Source: Nodosilinea sp. WJT8-NPBG4 | GTDB taxonomy: Bacteria > Cyanobacteriota > Cyanobacteriia > Phormidesmidales > Phormidesmidaceae | Reading direction: 5' to 3' | Assembly (NCBI GenBank): GCA_019359285.1 | Contig: JAHHHQ010000052.1 | Location: 1-64,000 of the forward strand | DNA: 64,000 nt | Shown here: in pieces, positions 1-8,513 of the stretch | Numbering within the stretch: position 1 is the first letter of the stretch | How the letters are laid out: each line of letters starts with the position of its first letter | The notes under the pieces: generated by a model | What the model saw: only the letters and a program-made list of their open reading frames with translations | Told to the model about the DNA's origin: nothing | Databases searched by the model: none | Position numbers and translations under genes: made by a program

Positions 1-249
1 AGAAAACACCGTATCTGGCGGTAAAGACTGGGACCACGACAGCACCCCTAGCGTGTAAAAGCTCCGGTGCAGCAAGATTGAAGGCGCTAGAGGGGCGTCA
101 GAGAGGTGTTGGGGTGGGTTGTAGGCTCGTAGAGATACGGGCAACATATAGATAGTTTCGCCTGGGGCGCGGAAGAGTCCGGGGACGGGCTTCTGATTAC
201 CCTTCGGAATAAAGCTGGGAGGGGGATCACCTGTGATCACTTTCTCCAT
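1..249 (-). CDS. Possible partial hypothetical protein running off the left edge
   Basis: On the minus strand one frame stays open from about position 410 to the window edge, with an ATG at 249. The translation is proline-rich (DPPPSF, KPVPGLFRAPG, YNPPQ) and resembles no family I know. No clear ribosome binding site precedes the ATG. A competing reading is the plus strand: positions 2-58 encode a hydrophilic tail ending TPSV and TAA, with codon use typical of the neighbours, which could be the last codons of a gene starting outside the window. Only one of the two is likely real, and I cannot choose between them with confidence. Confidence 0.25.
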   Translation of the reverse strand, partial: MEKVITGDPPPSFIPKGNQKPVPGLFRAPGETIYMLPVSLRAYNPPQHLSDAPLAPSILLHRSFYTLGVLSWSQSLPPDTVFS

Positions 250-332
250 CACTTGTACCAACGGTGAACCACCCTGTGGACCGCCGCCAATGACTCTGCT
301 TGAGATAGCCTGTGGTTTTTCAACCCGGGGGC

Positions 333-629
333 GATGGGCTTTAACGGTAGTGGCGCAATGATTGAACTAATGGAGTTGGAAACGCGGCCAGCAGTGACAC
401 CGCGTAGAAGCTAAGAAACTTCTGTCCAGAGTAGGGCGAGCGGGACTGGGAGTAATGGTCGTCGCGGCGATTCTTATGCCGCTTTACAGATAGGTCACAA
501 GTCAGTGAAGTAGCCTATAGCGATCGCCTTGCGGTGGTTGAGGCTTCCGAGCAGCGTTGCTTGCATCAGCCCTGGCAATTTTGCGAGTTGACTTCAGAGG
601 ATAGCGGCAACCCGCATTCGCGTAACTAG
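333..629 (+). pseudogene. Possible frameshifted small single-pass membrane protein
   Basis: Three consecutive plus-strand frames join into a plausible small protein. It has a soluble start from ATG 333, a basic stretch (KKLLSR) followed by a strong hydrophobic helix (LGVMVVAAILMPLY) near 430-490, and a soluble tail with two cysteines ending at TAG 629. Frame changes would be needed near 411 and near 490. The helix preceded by basic residues is the best argument for coding. No family is recognised. Positions 630-815 hold no gene I can support, only the upstream region of the next CDS. Confidence 0.25.
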
Positions 630-815
630 CGGTAGGAGAGTCTGCCGCAGGATTAATAAAGGTACTGAAGAGTGGGTATTGCCCATATAAATTTCAACTA
701 GTGATTTGCATCAACGTCAACACCGGACGGAGCCGCACAACCACTTAGCAACCAAAACTCACGACAACGAAATACGTCATTGACAGTTTAAATTGCAAGT
801 GTTTATCATAGGCCT

Positions 816-1499
816 ATGAGCATGTTGCAACAAATTGCCCAGCAACAGCCCGAGATGGTTCTAGATCGCTTTGTTGAGGTGACTAACGACCTACTACCCC
901 AGTTTTTGCCTGACCAGAGTTCTGGAAATCGCGGGCAAGAACCGGTCAACCCTCGGCTGGTGCGCCACTACACTACCCAAGGATGGTTGGATAAGCCCCT
1001 TAAGCAGGGGCGCGAAGCTCGGTATACCTATCGACATCTACTGCAATTGCTGGTGCTGCGCCGATTGCTAGCGGAAGGCTATAGCACTAGTTCCATCGGC
1101 AGCCTGCTCGGCGGCCAGTCCGATGCGGCCTTGGAAAACATCCTGCAAGGAGGTGTTCAAATCAAAGTTGAGGCCGCGAACCCAGCGCTGGCGTTTTTGG
1201 CTCAAATTCGAGATCGCCCAGCCCCCTCCCTCCCCGACCGCTCGGCCTTAGCACAACAGCGATCTCTACCAGCGTTTCAGGCTTTGCCCAAGACCTCAGC
1301 TTCTGCCCCTGCCGCACCCCTCCCCTCCCAGGTAGCACAGCCGCCCCAAACCTGGACTCGTCTCGACATTCTCGACGGTCTAGAACTTCATGTCCGGCAA
1401 GACTTTGTAGCGCCATCTACTGCCCACGAACGGGACAGCCTGCTCCGGCTAATTGCCGACCATCTCGCCCACCTTAAATCTACTCAGAGGCTACCATGA
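816..1499 (+). CDS. MerR-like HTH regulator paired with a vWA protein
   Basis: A 227-residue protein with a MerR-type winged-helix region at about residues 45-100: NPRLVRHYTTQGWLDKP is the recognition part, followed by RYTYRHLLQLLVLRRLL. The rest is a proline/alanine-rich linker and a C-terminal segment of unknown fold (about 180-227). The effector-binding coiled coil of classical MerR proteins is not evident. The stop overlaps the start of the following vWA gene by four bases, so the two are translationally coupled and probably function together. Similar HTH-vWA pairs are familiar from other cyanobacteria, but their job is unknown to me. It is likely a DNA-binding regulator; the target is not visible. 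Confidence 0.7.
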   Translation: MSMLQQIAQQQPEMVLDRFVEVTNDLLPQFLPDQSSGNRGQEPVNPRLVRHYTTQGWLDKPLKQGREARYTYRHLLQLLVLRRLLAEGYSTSSIGSLLGGQSDAALENILQGGVQIKVEAANPALAFLAQIRDRPAPSLPDRSALAQQRSLPAFQALPKTSASAPAAPLPSQVAQPPQTWTRLDILDGLELHVRQDFVAPSTAHERDSLLRLIADHLAHLKSTQRLP

Positions 1500-2770
1500 C
1501 TCAAGCCAAACCTGCGATCCCTACCGTCGAACTAATTCCACTCCACGGGGCAATTGTCACCCAGCAACCCATGACTCTTGATGTGCTGGTGCGCATCACG
1601 CCCCCCGCTGTCACCCTCGACACCGATCGTGTGCCGCTCAACCTCAGCTTGGTGATCGATCGCTCTGGCTCCATGCAGGGGCAAAAGATGCACTACGCTC
1701 GCGAGGCCGCCCGCTTTGCCGTGGAAAATTTGCTGCCGTGTGACCGAATCAGCGTAGTGCTCTTCGACGATCGCATCGAAACTCTGGTGCCCAGCACCCT
1801 AGCCACCGACAAAAATACTCTGATAGAAAAGCTCAGCCACGTCCACTCGCGGGGCTCCACTGCACTTCATGCTGGCTGGATTGAAGGTGGGGTACAGGTC
1901 AGCCAGTACCTCAACCCTGCCCAGCTTAACCGGGTGATTGTGCTCTCTGACGGGCTGGCCAATGTGGGAGAAACGAGACCGGATGCGATCGCCAGCGACG
2001 TGCACGGCTTGGCCCAGCGCGGAGTCAGCACCACCACTCTCGGGATCGGCAACGACTATAGCGAAGACCTGCTTGCCGCTATGGCCCGCAGCGGCGACGG
2101 TAACTTCTTCCATATTGAGTCTGCCGATCAATTGCCGACGATTTTTGAAACCGAGCTGTCGGGTCTGGCAGCTACCCTAGGTCAGCGAGTCAGCCTCGGC
2201 GTTAAGCCAGGCAACGGCGTCACCGTCATGGACGTGCTGAATGATTTCGAGAAAACTGACACCAAGCGCTACAAGCTGCCCAACGTGATGGTAGGGTCGC
2301 CCATTCAGGTGGTAATGCGCCTGCAGGTACCCGCCCTGAGCCAGAGTTGCGAACTAATGCAGGTGCGGCTGGCTTGGGATGATACCGACCAGCCAGAGCG
2401 TCAGGTGCTGCGAGCGGGGTTGGAGCTACCCCTGGTGAGGGCTGAGCAGTTCAGCGACTTTCCCGCTGATGAATCGGTGCAGGAGCAGGTCGCTCTGCTG
2501 ATGGCCGCCCGCGCTCGTCGGGAAGCTATTCAATATTCAGATCAGGGCAACTATGCTGCTGCTAGCCTGTCCCTGGCCAATGCCCGGGTGGCGATGGCTG
2601 CTATGGCACCAAGTGAGGTGTTGTTAGAAGAGCAGGCCATTCTTGAAGATTTAGAAGCCGACTACCAAAGCGGTGCTGTGGCGAGCGCCCGCAAAAAGGC
2701 GTTTTCGCAGTCCTATAACCTGTCGCGTACAGGCCAATCTAAGCCCCGCCGCTCTATGGATTCTAAGTAG
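1496..2770 (+). CDS. von Willebrand factor type A domain protein
   Basis: A 424-residue protein with an N-terminal vWA fold. The MIDAS metal site is visible as DRSGSM at about residues 57-62, with the later Thr/Asp positions around RGSTALHAGW and VLSDGLANVG. Such proteins bind a partner through a Mg2+ or Mn2+ ion and act as scaffolds. No signal peptide is present, so it is probably cytoplasmic, unlike many secreted bacterial vWA proteins. The C-terminal third (about 300-424) is helical and resembles the tail of stand-alone bacterial vWA proteins. It starts inside the stop region of the MerR-like gene (ATGA overlap), which suggests one operon. The partner is unknown. Confidence 0.8.
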   Translation: MTQAKPAIPTVELIPLHGAIVTQQPMTLDVLVRITPPAVTLDTDRVPLNLSLVIDRSGSMQGQKMHYAREAARFAVENLLPCDRISVVLFDDRIETLVPSTLATDKNTLIEKLSHVHSRGSTALHAGWIEGGVQVSQYLNPAQLNRVIVLSDGLANVGETRPDAIASDVHGLAQRGVSTTTLGIGNDYSEDLLAAMARSGDGNFFHIESADQLPTIFETELSGLAATLGQRVSLGVKPGNGVTVMDVLNDFEKTDTKRYKLPNVMVGSPIQVVMRLQVPALSQSCELMQVRLAWDDTDQPERQVLRAGLELPLVRAEQFSDFPADESVQEQVALLMAARARREAIQYSDQGNYAAASLSLANARVAMAAMAPSEVLLEEQAILEDLEADYQSGAVASARKKAFSQSYNLSRTGQSKPRRSMDSK

Positions 2771-2870
2771 GTTGTAGAAATGCCTATTGCCTAGGGCGAT
2801 CGCGCTTTGACTGAATGCCCCCTGCGATACAGCCTCCCCCACGATGGCGTGTCTCAGGGGTTTCTCTATG

Positions 2871-4913
2871 CTAGAGTGCGGCGATCGCCCGCTCCAAAAA
2901 CTCAGGCTGCATCCAGCGGTCGAGGTTGATTCGCCCCAGGTGCTCCTGTCCGGCAATTTGGCCGAGCTGGTGGATATGGGCCTGGAGCCAGTCGGTGCGT
3001 AGCTGGGTTTCGGGCAGGTAGACCACATCGAGACGATCGCTGGTGCTAGCCCACAAGGTTTTGGCCACAATGGCGGCATCCATATTCACCCAGCGGCTGA
3101 CCAACGTAGTGGCCATGGACTGGGTGGTATACCAATACTGGGCTGCCAGCAGCGATCGCAAGTAGGCGACGGCAATTTCGGGATACTGCTCGGCCAAGTC
3201 GGCGCGAATCACGACGCCGTGGAAGGTGGGCAACCCATCTAAGCTTTCGTGCAGCAGTGGGCGAAATTGGCCTTTGTGTTTGGCAATTTCGTGGAAAGGG
3301 GCAAAGTAGGCATAGCCATCCACCTGTGCGGAGCTGCGGTCAGAGCGCTGGGGGCTAGCACTGTCGCTGGAGGTGAGGGTGACATCGTTGAGAATTTGCC
3401 GATGGTGGAGCGATCGCATCACCATGCCGTGGGCCGCCGAGCCAAAGGGCACCGCAATGACCCGCCCCGCTAAATCGTCTATGCAGCGGAGGGTCGAGTG
3501 CTGCGGCACAATGATGTCATTGCCGGTGCCATCTAAGTTGCTAGCTACAAAGCTAATCAGCCGGGTGTCCGTCGCCAGGGCTGTACTATCTCCCGCCGCA
3601 CTGAGCAGCAATGGGTAATCGCCCAGTACCCCAATGTCGATCTGCTGGGACTCTAGCCCGGCCACAATCGGTGCCCCAGAGCTGTAGTCGGCCCACTGAA
3701 TGCGATACTGCACACCGCTGTAGCGGCCCTCGCGGGGCAGAAAATGCTCTAGCAGGCCCAGCCGCTGAATAATTAGTCCGGCAGTCACAGTTTGGATGGT
3801 GCGGTTTTGGGTGCCGATGGTGAGATTAATGGTTTCCGTGCCGCTGGCAAAACCAGAACGCACCAAAAACTTAGGAGCCTGAAACCGGGGTACTTTTGGG
3901 ACGGCAGATGTTGCCAATGGCCCGTTCAACGGCTTAGGTATAGTCAATTTTTGGGAATGGCCTTGGTTTACGCTGGGCTGGCTCTGCACCATGGCCACAA
4001 ACTGGCGAATCGGATTTAGCCCCAGGCTGCCCCGACCTGAGGGTTGACCCGCCAAGCCCAATGCCCGACCCAAACGCTTGGCCATCATCAAAAATAGGGG
4101 GGTGCTCAAGGCAAATTCTTCTAAGGGAATACGGCGCAGCAGCCCAGTCTCACACTCCATCTGAAATTCAAAGTCAGAGACAAAACCCAAATAGTGTCCC
4201 TGAAGCAAATAGGTGCGCATCAAACTCGTCGCATCAACGATTTCGACACGGACAAAATCGGTTAAATTTAGCCTCAGTTCCTGCATGCGTTTTTGCAGGA
4301 CAATGCGACTTGGAACGCCCTCAGGAGGTAGAACCCAGGCCTGGTCAGTTAACTCCTTTAGACTGAGCCAGGGCCGCTGAGCCAACTGATGGCTACTCGA
4401 CACCACTAGAGAATAGTGAACCGAGCCGATCGCAGTCTCTGAAATTTCATCAAAGGTCGAAAAACTCAGATCTGAGACACCAACATCAACCTCGCCAGTT
4501 TTAATGGCGCGGTATAGCGGTTCGACGGCGTCAAACTGCACGCACTTAGTTTGCACCTCAGGGTAAATCCGGCGATATTCGTATAGCACCGATGGCAACC
4601 AGTTGCTCAACATATCGGGCATGCAGCCGATTTTTAAAGCGCTAATTTTTCCCTGCTTTATCTCCTCGATTTCGGCTACCAATCGGTTTTCTAAATCCAA
4701 CAGGCTAGGACCTTCTTCTAAAAGGTATTCTCCTACCTGGGTTAGCTCTATTCTCCGCCCTAGACGTTTAAACAAAGGAGTTTCAAACTCATTTTCTAGG
4801 CACTTGATTTTCGCGCTCACTGCTGGCTGAGTCAAGTTTAATGTATCGGCTGCTTCGGTAAAACTCAGGCAGCGAGCCACTTCTAAAAATACCTTTAGCT
4901 GATAAATTTCCAT
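2871..4913 (-). CDS. LysR-type regulator fused to an SsuA/NMT1-like solute-binding domain
   Basis: This 680-residue protein is about twice the usual LysR length. Residues 1-60 are the LysR winged HTH (FLEVARCLSFTEAADTLNL, QPAVSAKIKCLE). Residues 90-285 are the LysR effector domain. A basic, proline-rich linker follows (about 285-355). Residues 360-640 resemble the periplasmic sulfonate/nitrate/thiamine-precursor binding fold (SsuA/NrtA/NMT1-like), with VAGLESQQIDIGVLGDYPLL and DLAGRVIAVPFGSAAHG as family-like segments. There is no signal peptide, so the binding domain should act in the cytoplasm as a second sensor. It is divergent from the flavoprotein operon, its most likely target. The ligand is unknown; an oxyanion or sulfonate is an inference from the fold and neighbours. 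It is intact, with an ATG start. Confidence 0.85.
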   Translation of the reverse strand: MEIYQLKVFLEVARCLSFTEAADTLNLTQPAVSAKIKCLENEFETPLFKRLGRRIELTQVGEYLLEEGPSLLDLENRLVAEIEEIKQGKISALKIGCMPDMLSNWLPSVLYEYRRIYPEVQTKCVQFDAVEPLYRAIKTGEVDVGVSDLSFSTFDEISETAIGSVHYSLVVSSSHQLAQRPWLSLKELTDQAWVLPPEGVPSRIVLQKRMQELRLNLTDFVRVEIVDATSLMRTYLLQGHYLGFVSDFEFQMECETGLLRRIPLEEFALSTPLFLMMAKRLGRALGLAGQPSGRGSLGLNPIRQFVAMVQSQPSVNQGHSQKLTIPKPLNGPLATSAVPKVPRFQAPKFLVRSGFASGTETINLTIGTQNRTIQTVTAGLIIQRLGLLEHFLPREGRYSGVQYRIQWADYSSGAPIVAGLESQQIDIGVLGDYPLLLSAAGDSTALATDTRLISFVASNLDGTGNDIIVPQHSTLRCIDDLAGRVIAVPFGSAAHGMVMRSLHHRQILNDVTLTSSDSASPQRSDRSSAQVDGYAYFAPFHEIAKHKGQFRPLLHESLDGLPTFHGVVIRADLAEQYPEIAVAYLRSLLAAQYWYTTQSMATTLVSRWVNMDAAIVAKTLWASTSDRLDVVYLPETQLRTDWLQAHIHQLGQIAGQEHLGRINLDRWMQPEFLERAIAAL

Positions 4914-5342
4914 TCTAATTGTTTTGCTTAATTATTTTTAATCAGCACACAAACTCACCAAATTACTCTATCTAATCAGACCTTTTACGGGTTTATGCAA
5001 AACATATACAGCCTATCAAAACTCGCTTATCAAAACTCATTTGGTACAGCCATAAAAACGGTCATTCAAATCTCATTAATTTTTTTGATGAGTGTATAGA
5101 AGGCCATGATGGGTAAATCGTAGTCGCCGCTACAAATCGCATTGATTCACTCCGTTGTCTCCTTTAAGCTACAGATCAAAGGCCCATAAGCCAAGGGTTG
5201 TCGACGTTATTTAAGCATTAGCTAACCGTGATACATCAAGTTCAACTCGCGATCGGTGGTTTTCCATAAGCAAAACTCCACTTCTGGACTTGGATTTGGT
5301 TTATTTCAATTTCACTGCCGTTTAAACCAAGGACGTGGTTAA
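4914..5342. promoter_or_regulatory. Divergent control region between the LysR-SBP gene and the flavoprotein operon
   Basis: This is 429 bases without a credible ORF. It is AT-rich compared with its flanks and carries a direct repeat TATCAAAACTC at 5014-5024 and 5028-5038 (14-base period). An inverted repeat CTCAT/ATGAG brackets a T-rich loop at about 5073-5093. LysR proteins usually bind in divergent intergenic regions of this kind, so these are candidate operators. No promoter start can be fixed by eye. Confidence 0.5.
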
Positions 5343-7046
5343 GTGAACATTCAGTATCTTAAAACTGATTTTCTAGTTGTCGGCGGGGGCACCGCTGGCA
5401 CGATGGCAGGCATTAAGGCGAAGCAGGCCAGCCCCGAGAGCGACGTGCTGATTTTAGAGAAAGCCAACATTCGCCGCAGTGGGGCGATCGCCATGGGCAT
5501 GGATGGGGTCAACACCGCTGTCATCCCCGGCAACTCTACCCCCGAGCAGTACGTGCGCGAAATCACCATCGCCAACGACGGCATCGTCAATCAAAAAGCC
5601 GTCTACGAAACCGGACGGCTGGGCTTTGAAGTGATCCAAGAACTGGAAAGCTGGGGCGTCAAGTTCCAAAAAGACCACGAGGGCAACTACGACCTCAAGC
5701 AGGTGCACCGGGTCGGTAAGTACGTGCTGCCCATGCCCGAGGGCAAAGACCTGAAGAAAATTCTCGCTCGCCAAGTGAAGCGCCACAAGGTCAACGTCAC
5801 CAACCGGGTGATGGCCACCCGCGTCATGGTGCAAAACGGCCGCGTTACTGGGGCGGTGGGTCTCGATGTGCGCAACGGCAACATAGTGGTGATTCAGGCC
5901 AAGGCCGTCGTGCTCTGCACCGGGGCCTGCGGTCGCTTAGGTCTACCCGCCTCCGGCTACCTCTACGGCACCTATGAAAACCCGACCAACGCAGGCGACG
6001 GTTACTCGATGGCCTATCACGCCGGGGCCGAACTGACCAACATCGAGTGCTTCCAGATTAACCCGCTGATTAAGGACTACAACGGCCCCGCCTGCGCCTA
6101 CGTGGCCAGCCCCTTTGGCGCTTATACCGCCAACGCCGAGGGCCACCGCTTCATCAACTGCGACTACTGGAGCGGTCAAATGATGCTGGAGGTCTACAAA
6201 GAGCTGCACTCGGGCAAAGGCCCGGTGCACCTGAAGATGTACCACCTCGACGACGACACCATCAACGAAATCGAAACCATTCTGTGGGATAACGAGCGCC
6301 CCAGCCGGGGCCGCTTCCACCAAGGCCGGGGCGAAAGCTACCGCACCCACGGTGTCGAAATGAATATCTCCGAGATTGGCCTGTGCAGCGGCCACAGCGC
6401 CTCGGGTGTTTGGGTGAATGAACAGGCCGAAACCACAGTCCCCGGTCTCTACGCAGCGGGCGACATGGCCAGCGTGCCCCACAACTACATGATTGGCGCG
6501 TTTGTCTATGGCCGCATCGCGGGCGAAAACGCCATGGACTATGTGCGCGACCTGGAGCATGTAGAACCCGACGCCGAATTCCTTTCCGCCGAGCAGGCCC
6601 GCATTTACGCGCCCCTGCAACAGCCCGACGGCGTGCCTCACACCCAGGTTGAGTACAAGCTGCGCCGCTTGGTCAACGACTATCTGCAACCGCCCAAGTC
6701 ACCCCACAACATGGACATCGGCCTGCAAAAGTTTGTCGCCTATGAAGAGACCCTCGGCCTGATGGGAGCCCGCGATCCCCACGAGCTGATGCGCTGCATG
6801 GAAGTGCACTTCATCCGCGACTGCGCCGAGATGGCCGCCCGCGCCTCTCTGTTCCGCAAAGAGAGCCGCTGGGGCCTCTACCACTATCGCCTCGACTATC
6901 CCGAAAAGAACAACGAGGAATGGTTCTGCCACGTCAACCTAAAGAAGGACGAAACCGGCCACATGGAGCTGTTTAAGCGCCCGGTCGAACCCTACATCGT
7001 CGATGTTGATCTCGTCGAAGAAGTCTACGATGTCGCCGTCCGATGA
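5343..7046 (+). CDS. FAD-dependent AprA/fumarate reductase-like flavoprotein
   Basis: A 567-residue flavoprotein of the succinate dehydrogenase/fumarate reductase/APS reductase alpha superfamily. The FAD-binding motif VVGGGTAGTMAG is at residues 12-23. Further family segments are the adenine-side AKAVVLCTGACGRL near 185 and PGLYAAGDMASVPHNYMIGAF near 370-390. Pairing with a 2x[4Fe-4S] ferredoxin gene is the AprA/AprB arrangement, but the protein should not be called APS reductase without checking its active-site residues. The start is GTG 5343, preceded by AAGGA. Related flavoprotein-ferredoxin pairs sit next to sulfonate transport genes in proteobacteria. The substrate here is unknown; cytoplasmic redox of an organosulfur compound is inference. 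Confidence 0.85.
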   Translation: MNIQYLKTDFLVVGGGTAGTMAGIKAKQASPESDVLILEKANIRRSGAIAMGMDGVNTAVIPGNSTPEQYVREITIANDGIVNQKAVYETGRLGFEVIQELESWGVKFQKDHEGNYDLKQVHRVGKYVLPMPEGKDLKKILARQVKRHKVNVTNRVMATRVMVQNGRVTGAVGLDVRNGNIVVIQAKAVVLCTGACGRLGLPASGYLYGTYENPTNAGDGYSMAYHAGAELTNIECFQINPLIKDYNGPACAYVASPFGAYTANAEGHRFINCDYWSGQMMLEVYKELHSGKGPVHLKMYHLDDDTINEIETILWDNERPSRGRFHQGRGESYRTHGVEMNISEIGLCSGHSASGVWVNEQAETTVPGLYAAGDMASVPHNYMIGAFVYGRIAGENAMDYVRDLEHVEPDAEFLSAEQARIYAPLQQPDGVPHTQVEYKLRRLVNDYLQPPKSPHNMDIGLQKFVAYEETLGLMGARDPHELMRCMEVHFIRDCAEMAARASLFRKESRWGLYHYRLDYPEKNNEEWFCHVNLKKDETGHMELFKRPVEPYIVDVDLVEEVYDVAVR

Positions 7047-7213
7047 ATGGGTGACCAGGTGGATGGGTGTTTGAAGTAACGGTGTTATTCATCGTCCCCA
7101 ATCCAAAATTCCCAATCCAAAATCTTTCCGGTCAGATACATCGATCTGCCCCTACCCATCCACCCATCTACCCTCCTACCCCTCACCCCCTAATCATCCA
7201 CCAAAGGAAAACC
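7047..7213. repeat. G-rich/C-rich intergenic inverted tract
   Basis: After the flavoprotein stop comes a G-rich run (GGTGGATGGG) and, about 100 bases later, its exact complement (CCCATCCACC) in a long CCCA/CCTA-type pyrimidine tract. The two can pair as a large stem. It also holds a short duplicated segment (CCCAATCCAAAAT). Similar tracts follow the next gene and the Mrp gene. The role is unclear: mRNA processing or stability within the operon, or simply a dispersed repeat. Confidence 0.55.
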
Positions 7214-7441
7214 ATGGCCCTAACCTCCCAACGCGTCGACGTACCCGTCATCGTCGATGAATCAAAATGCCTCGAAAAATGCAATGCCTGCATTGAAGTC
7301 TGCCCTCTGGACGTGCTGGTGAAGAATCCTGAGACCGGCAAAGCCTACATGAAGTACGACGAGTGCTGGTTCTGCCTGCCCTGCGAGAAGGAATGCCCGA
7401 CGGGGGCGATTACGGTGCAGATTCCGTTCTTGCTCAGGTAG
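7214..7441 (+). CDS. 2x[4Fe-4S] ferredoxin, AprB-like
   Basis: A 75-residue protein with two complete cluster motifs: Cys19, 23, 26 and 30 (last followed by Pro), and Cys51, 54, 57 and 61 (also followed by Pro). The start is ATG 7214, preceded by AAAGGAAAACC. A reading frame open further upstream runs through the C-rich intergenic tract and is not credible as protein. It should shuttle electrons to or from the flavoprotein encoded just before it, as AprB does for AprA, though AprB is usually longer. The central WFCLPCEKECP matches AprB-like ferredoxins. It is cytoplasmic, and its clusters probably depend on the Mrp-type carrier two genes downstream. Confidence 0.88.
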   Translation: MALTSQRVDVPVIVDESKCLEKCNACIEVCPLDVLVKNPETGKAYMKYDECWFCLPCEKECPTGAITVQIPFLLR

Positions 7442-7535
7442 ATGGGTAGGTGGGTAAAGCAAACACTCATCCACCCTCCCACTCATCCACCCTCCCACTC
7501 CCCACTCCCCTGCCGTCATTTTGGAACCCTTCCCC
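7442..7535. repeat. C-rich intergenic tract with tandem CACTCATCCACCCTCC units
   Basis: A short G-rich segment (GATGGGTAGGTGGGT) is followed by near-tandem copies of CACTCATCCACCCTCC and a CCCCACTCCCC run. It has the same design as the tract before the ferredoxin gene: G-rich arm first, C-rich arm second, capable of pairing. It is probably a member of one dispersed repeat family spaced through this operon. Confidence 0.5.
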
Positions 7536-8513
7536 ATGCACACCACCGATATGGACCCCGAAGTTGCCCAGTGGGTTGAGCTGCTGCGATCGCCCGATCT
7601 CGACAACCGCCTAGTCGCCGCCAAAACCCTGCAGCACCTGGGCGATGAAGATGCGATCGAGCCGTTGCTTGGCGCGCTCCACGACGAAAACCCCACAGTG
7701 CAAGAAATCGCTATCACCGCTCTGTGGGAGTTTGCCAACCCGATCGCTATTAACCCGCTGATCGAGTGCCTCAGTTCGCCTCACGAGAATGTGCGCAGCG
7801 AAGCGCTATCGGCTTTGAAGGAACTGGTTTCGACCAACGACCTGATGACGCTGCTGGATGTGTTGCAGGTGGGCAATATCCACGCTCAGCTCAATGTGCT
7901 GGTGCTGCTACGCAAAATTCACGATGCCCAGGCGTTGCCGTTTATCATGCCCTTCTTTGAGTCGGAGAACCCCGAGCTGCGGGAGGCGGCAGTGATCACC
8001 TTGCGTTACCTGAACCAGGTGGTGCGTTGCGAACCGGCTTTGGCCTTGGCGAAAGATCCGGTTGAGTCGGTGCGGCGGGCAACGACCCTGACCCTGGGCC
8101 ACTTGAGCGATGCAGCAGTGGTACCGCTGCTGTGCGAACTGCTAACCAGTGACCCTGACTGGCAGGTGCGGCGCAATGCGGCGCAGTCGCTCGATATCTT
8201 GGCTGATCCAGTAGCTGTTGAGGCCCTGGTCAAAGCCATGGGTGACCCCGAATGGCAGGTGCGTAAGTTCACCGCCCGCGCCCTGCAAAAAACCCCGGAC
8301 GTGCAGGCTCTCCCAGTGCTAATCAAGTCCCTAGCCGACGAATACTCCGACGTGCGGCGCGATGCGGCCACCGCCTTGGGCAAACTGGCCGACACCAACG
8401 CCCTGCCCGCCTTGCAACAGACTCTCAACGACCCCGATATGGACGTGCGGATTTTTTCCCGACGGGCCATTGACGCTATCCAGAAGTCTCAGCCAGAAAC
8501 CTCCCATGTCTAG
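7536..8513 (+). CDS. HEAT-repeat (PBS lyase-like) protein
   Basis: About 325 residues made almost entirely of HEAT/PBS-lyase-type helical repeats of about 31 residues. Typical units read DNRLVAAKTLQHLGDEDAIE, DWQVRRNAAQSLDILADP and SDVRRDAATALGKLADT. Such proteins are scaffolds or, in cyanobacteria, bilin lyases. I see no reason to call this one a lyase, because its neighbours are Fe-S and flavin proteins. ATG 7536 is preferred to the TTG at 7521 because the repeats begin soon after it. It overlaps the Mrp gene by eight bases, so the two are coupled. A role in assembling or holding the flavoprotein/ferredoxin complex is inference. Confidence 0.8.
   Translation: MHTTDMDPEVAQWVELLRSPDLDNRLVAAKTLQHLGDEDAIEPLLGALHDENPTVQEIAITALWEFANPIAINPLIECLSSPHENVRSEALSALKELVSTNDLMTLLDVLQVGNIHAQLNVLVLLRKIHDAQALPFIMPFFESENPELREAAVITLRYLNQVVRCEPALALAKDPVESVRRATTLTLGHLSDAAVVPLLCELLTSDPDWQVRRNAAQSLDILADPVAVEALVKAMGDPEWQVRKFTARALQKTPDVQALPVLIKSLADEYSDVRRDAATALGKLADTNALPALQQTLNDPDMDVRIFSRRAIDAIQKSQPETSHV

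Noticed and set aside
59..330. Structured RNA gene (RNase P, tmRNA or 6S-like) at the left edge
   Set aside because: None of the conserved core segments of these RNAs is visible.
5943..6689. Long minus-strand ORF opposite the flavoprotein gene (248 codons)
   Set aside because: Valine/alanine/glycine-rich shadow of a GC-rich gene; the plus-strand frame carries the FAD motifs and family segments.
8362..8505. Extended N-terminus for the Mrp protein from an ATG at 8362
   Set aside because: The extra residues are a frame-shadow of the HEAT repeats; ATG 8506 gives the normal MIP18-like start.
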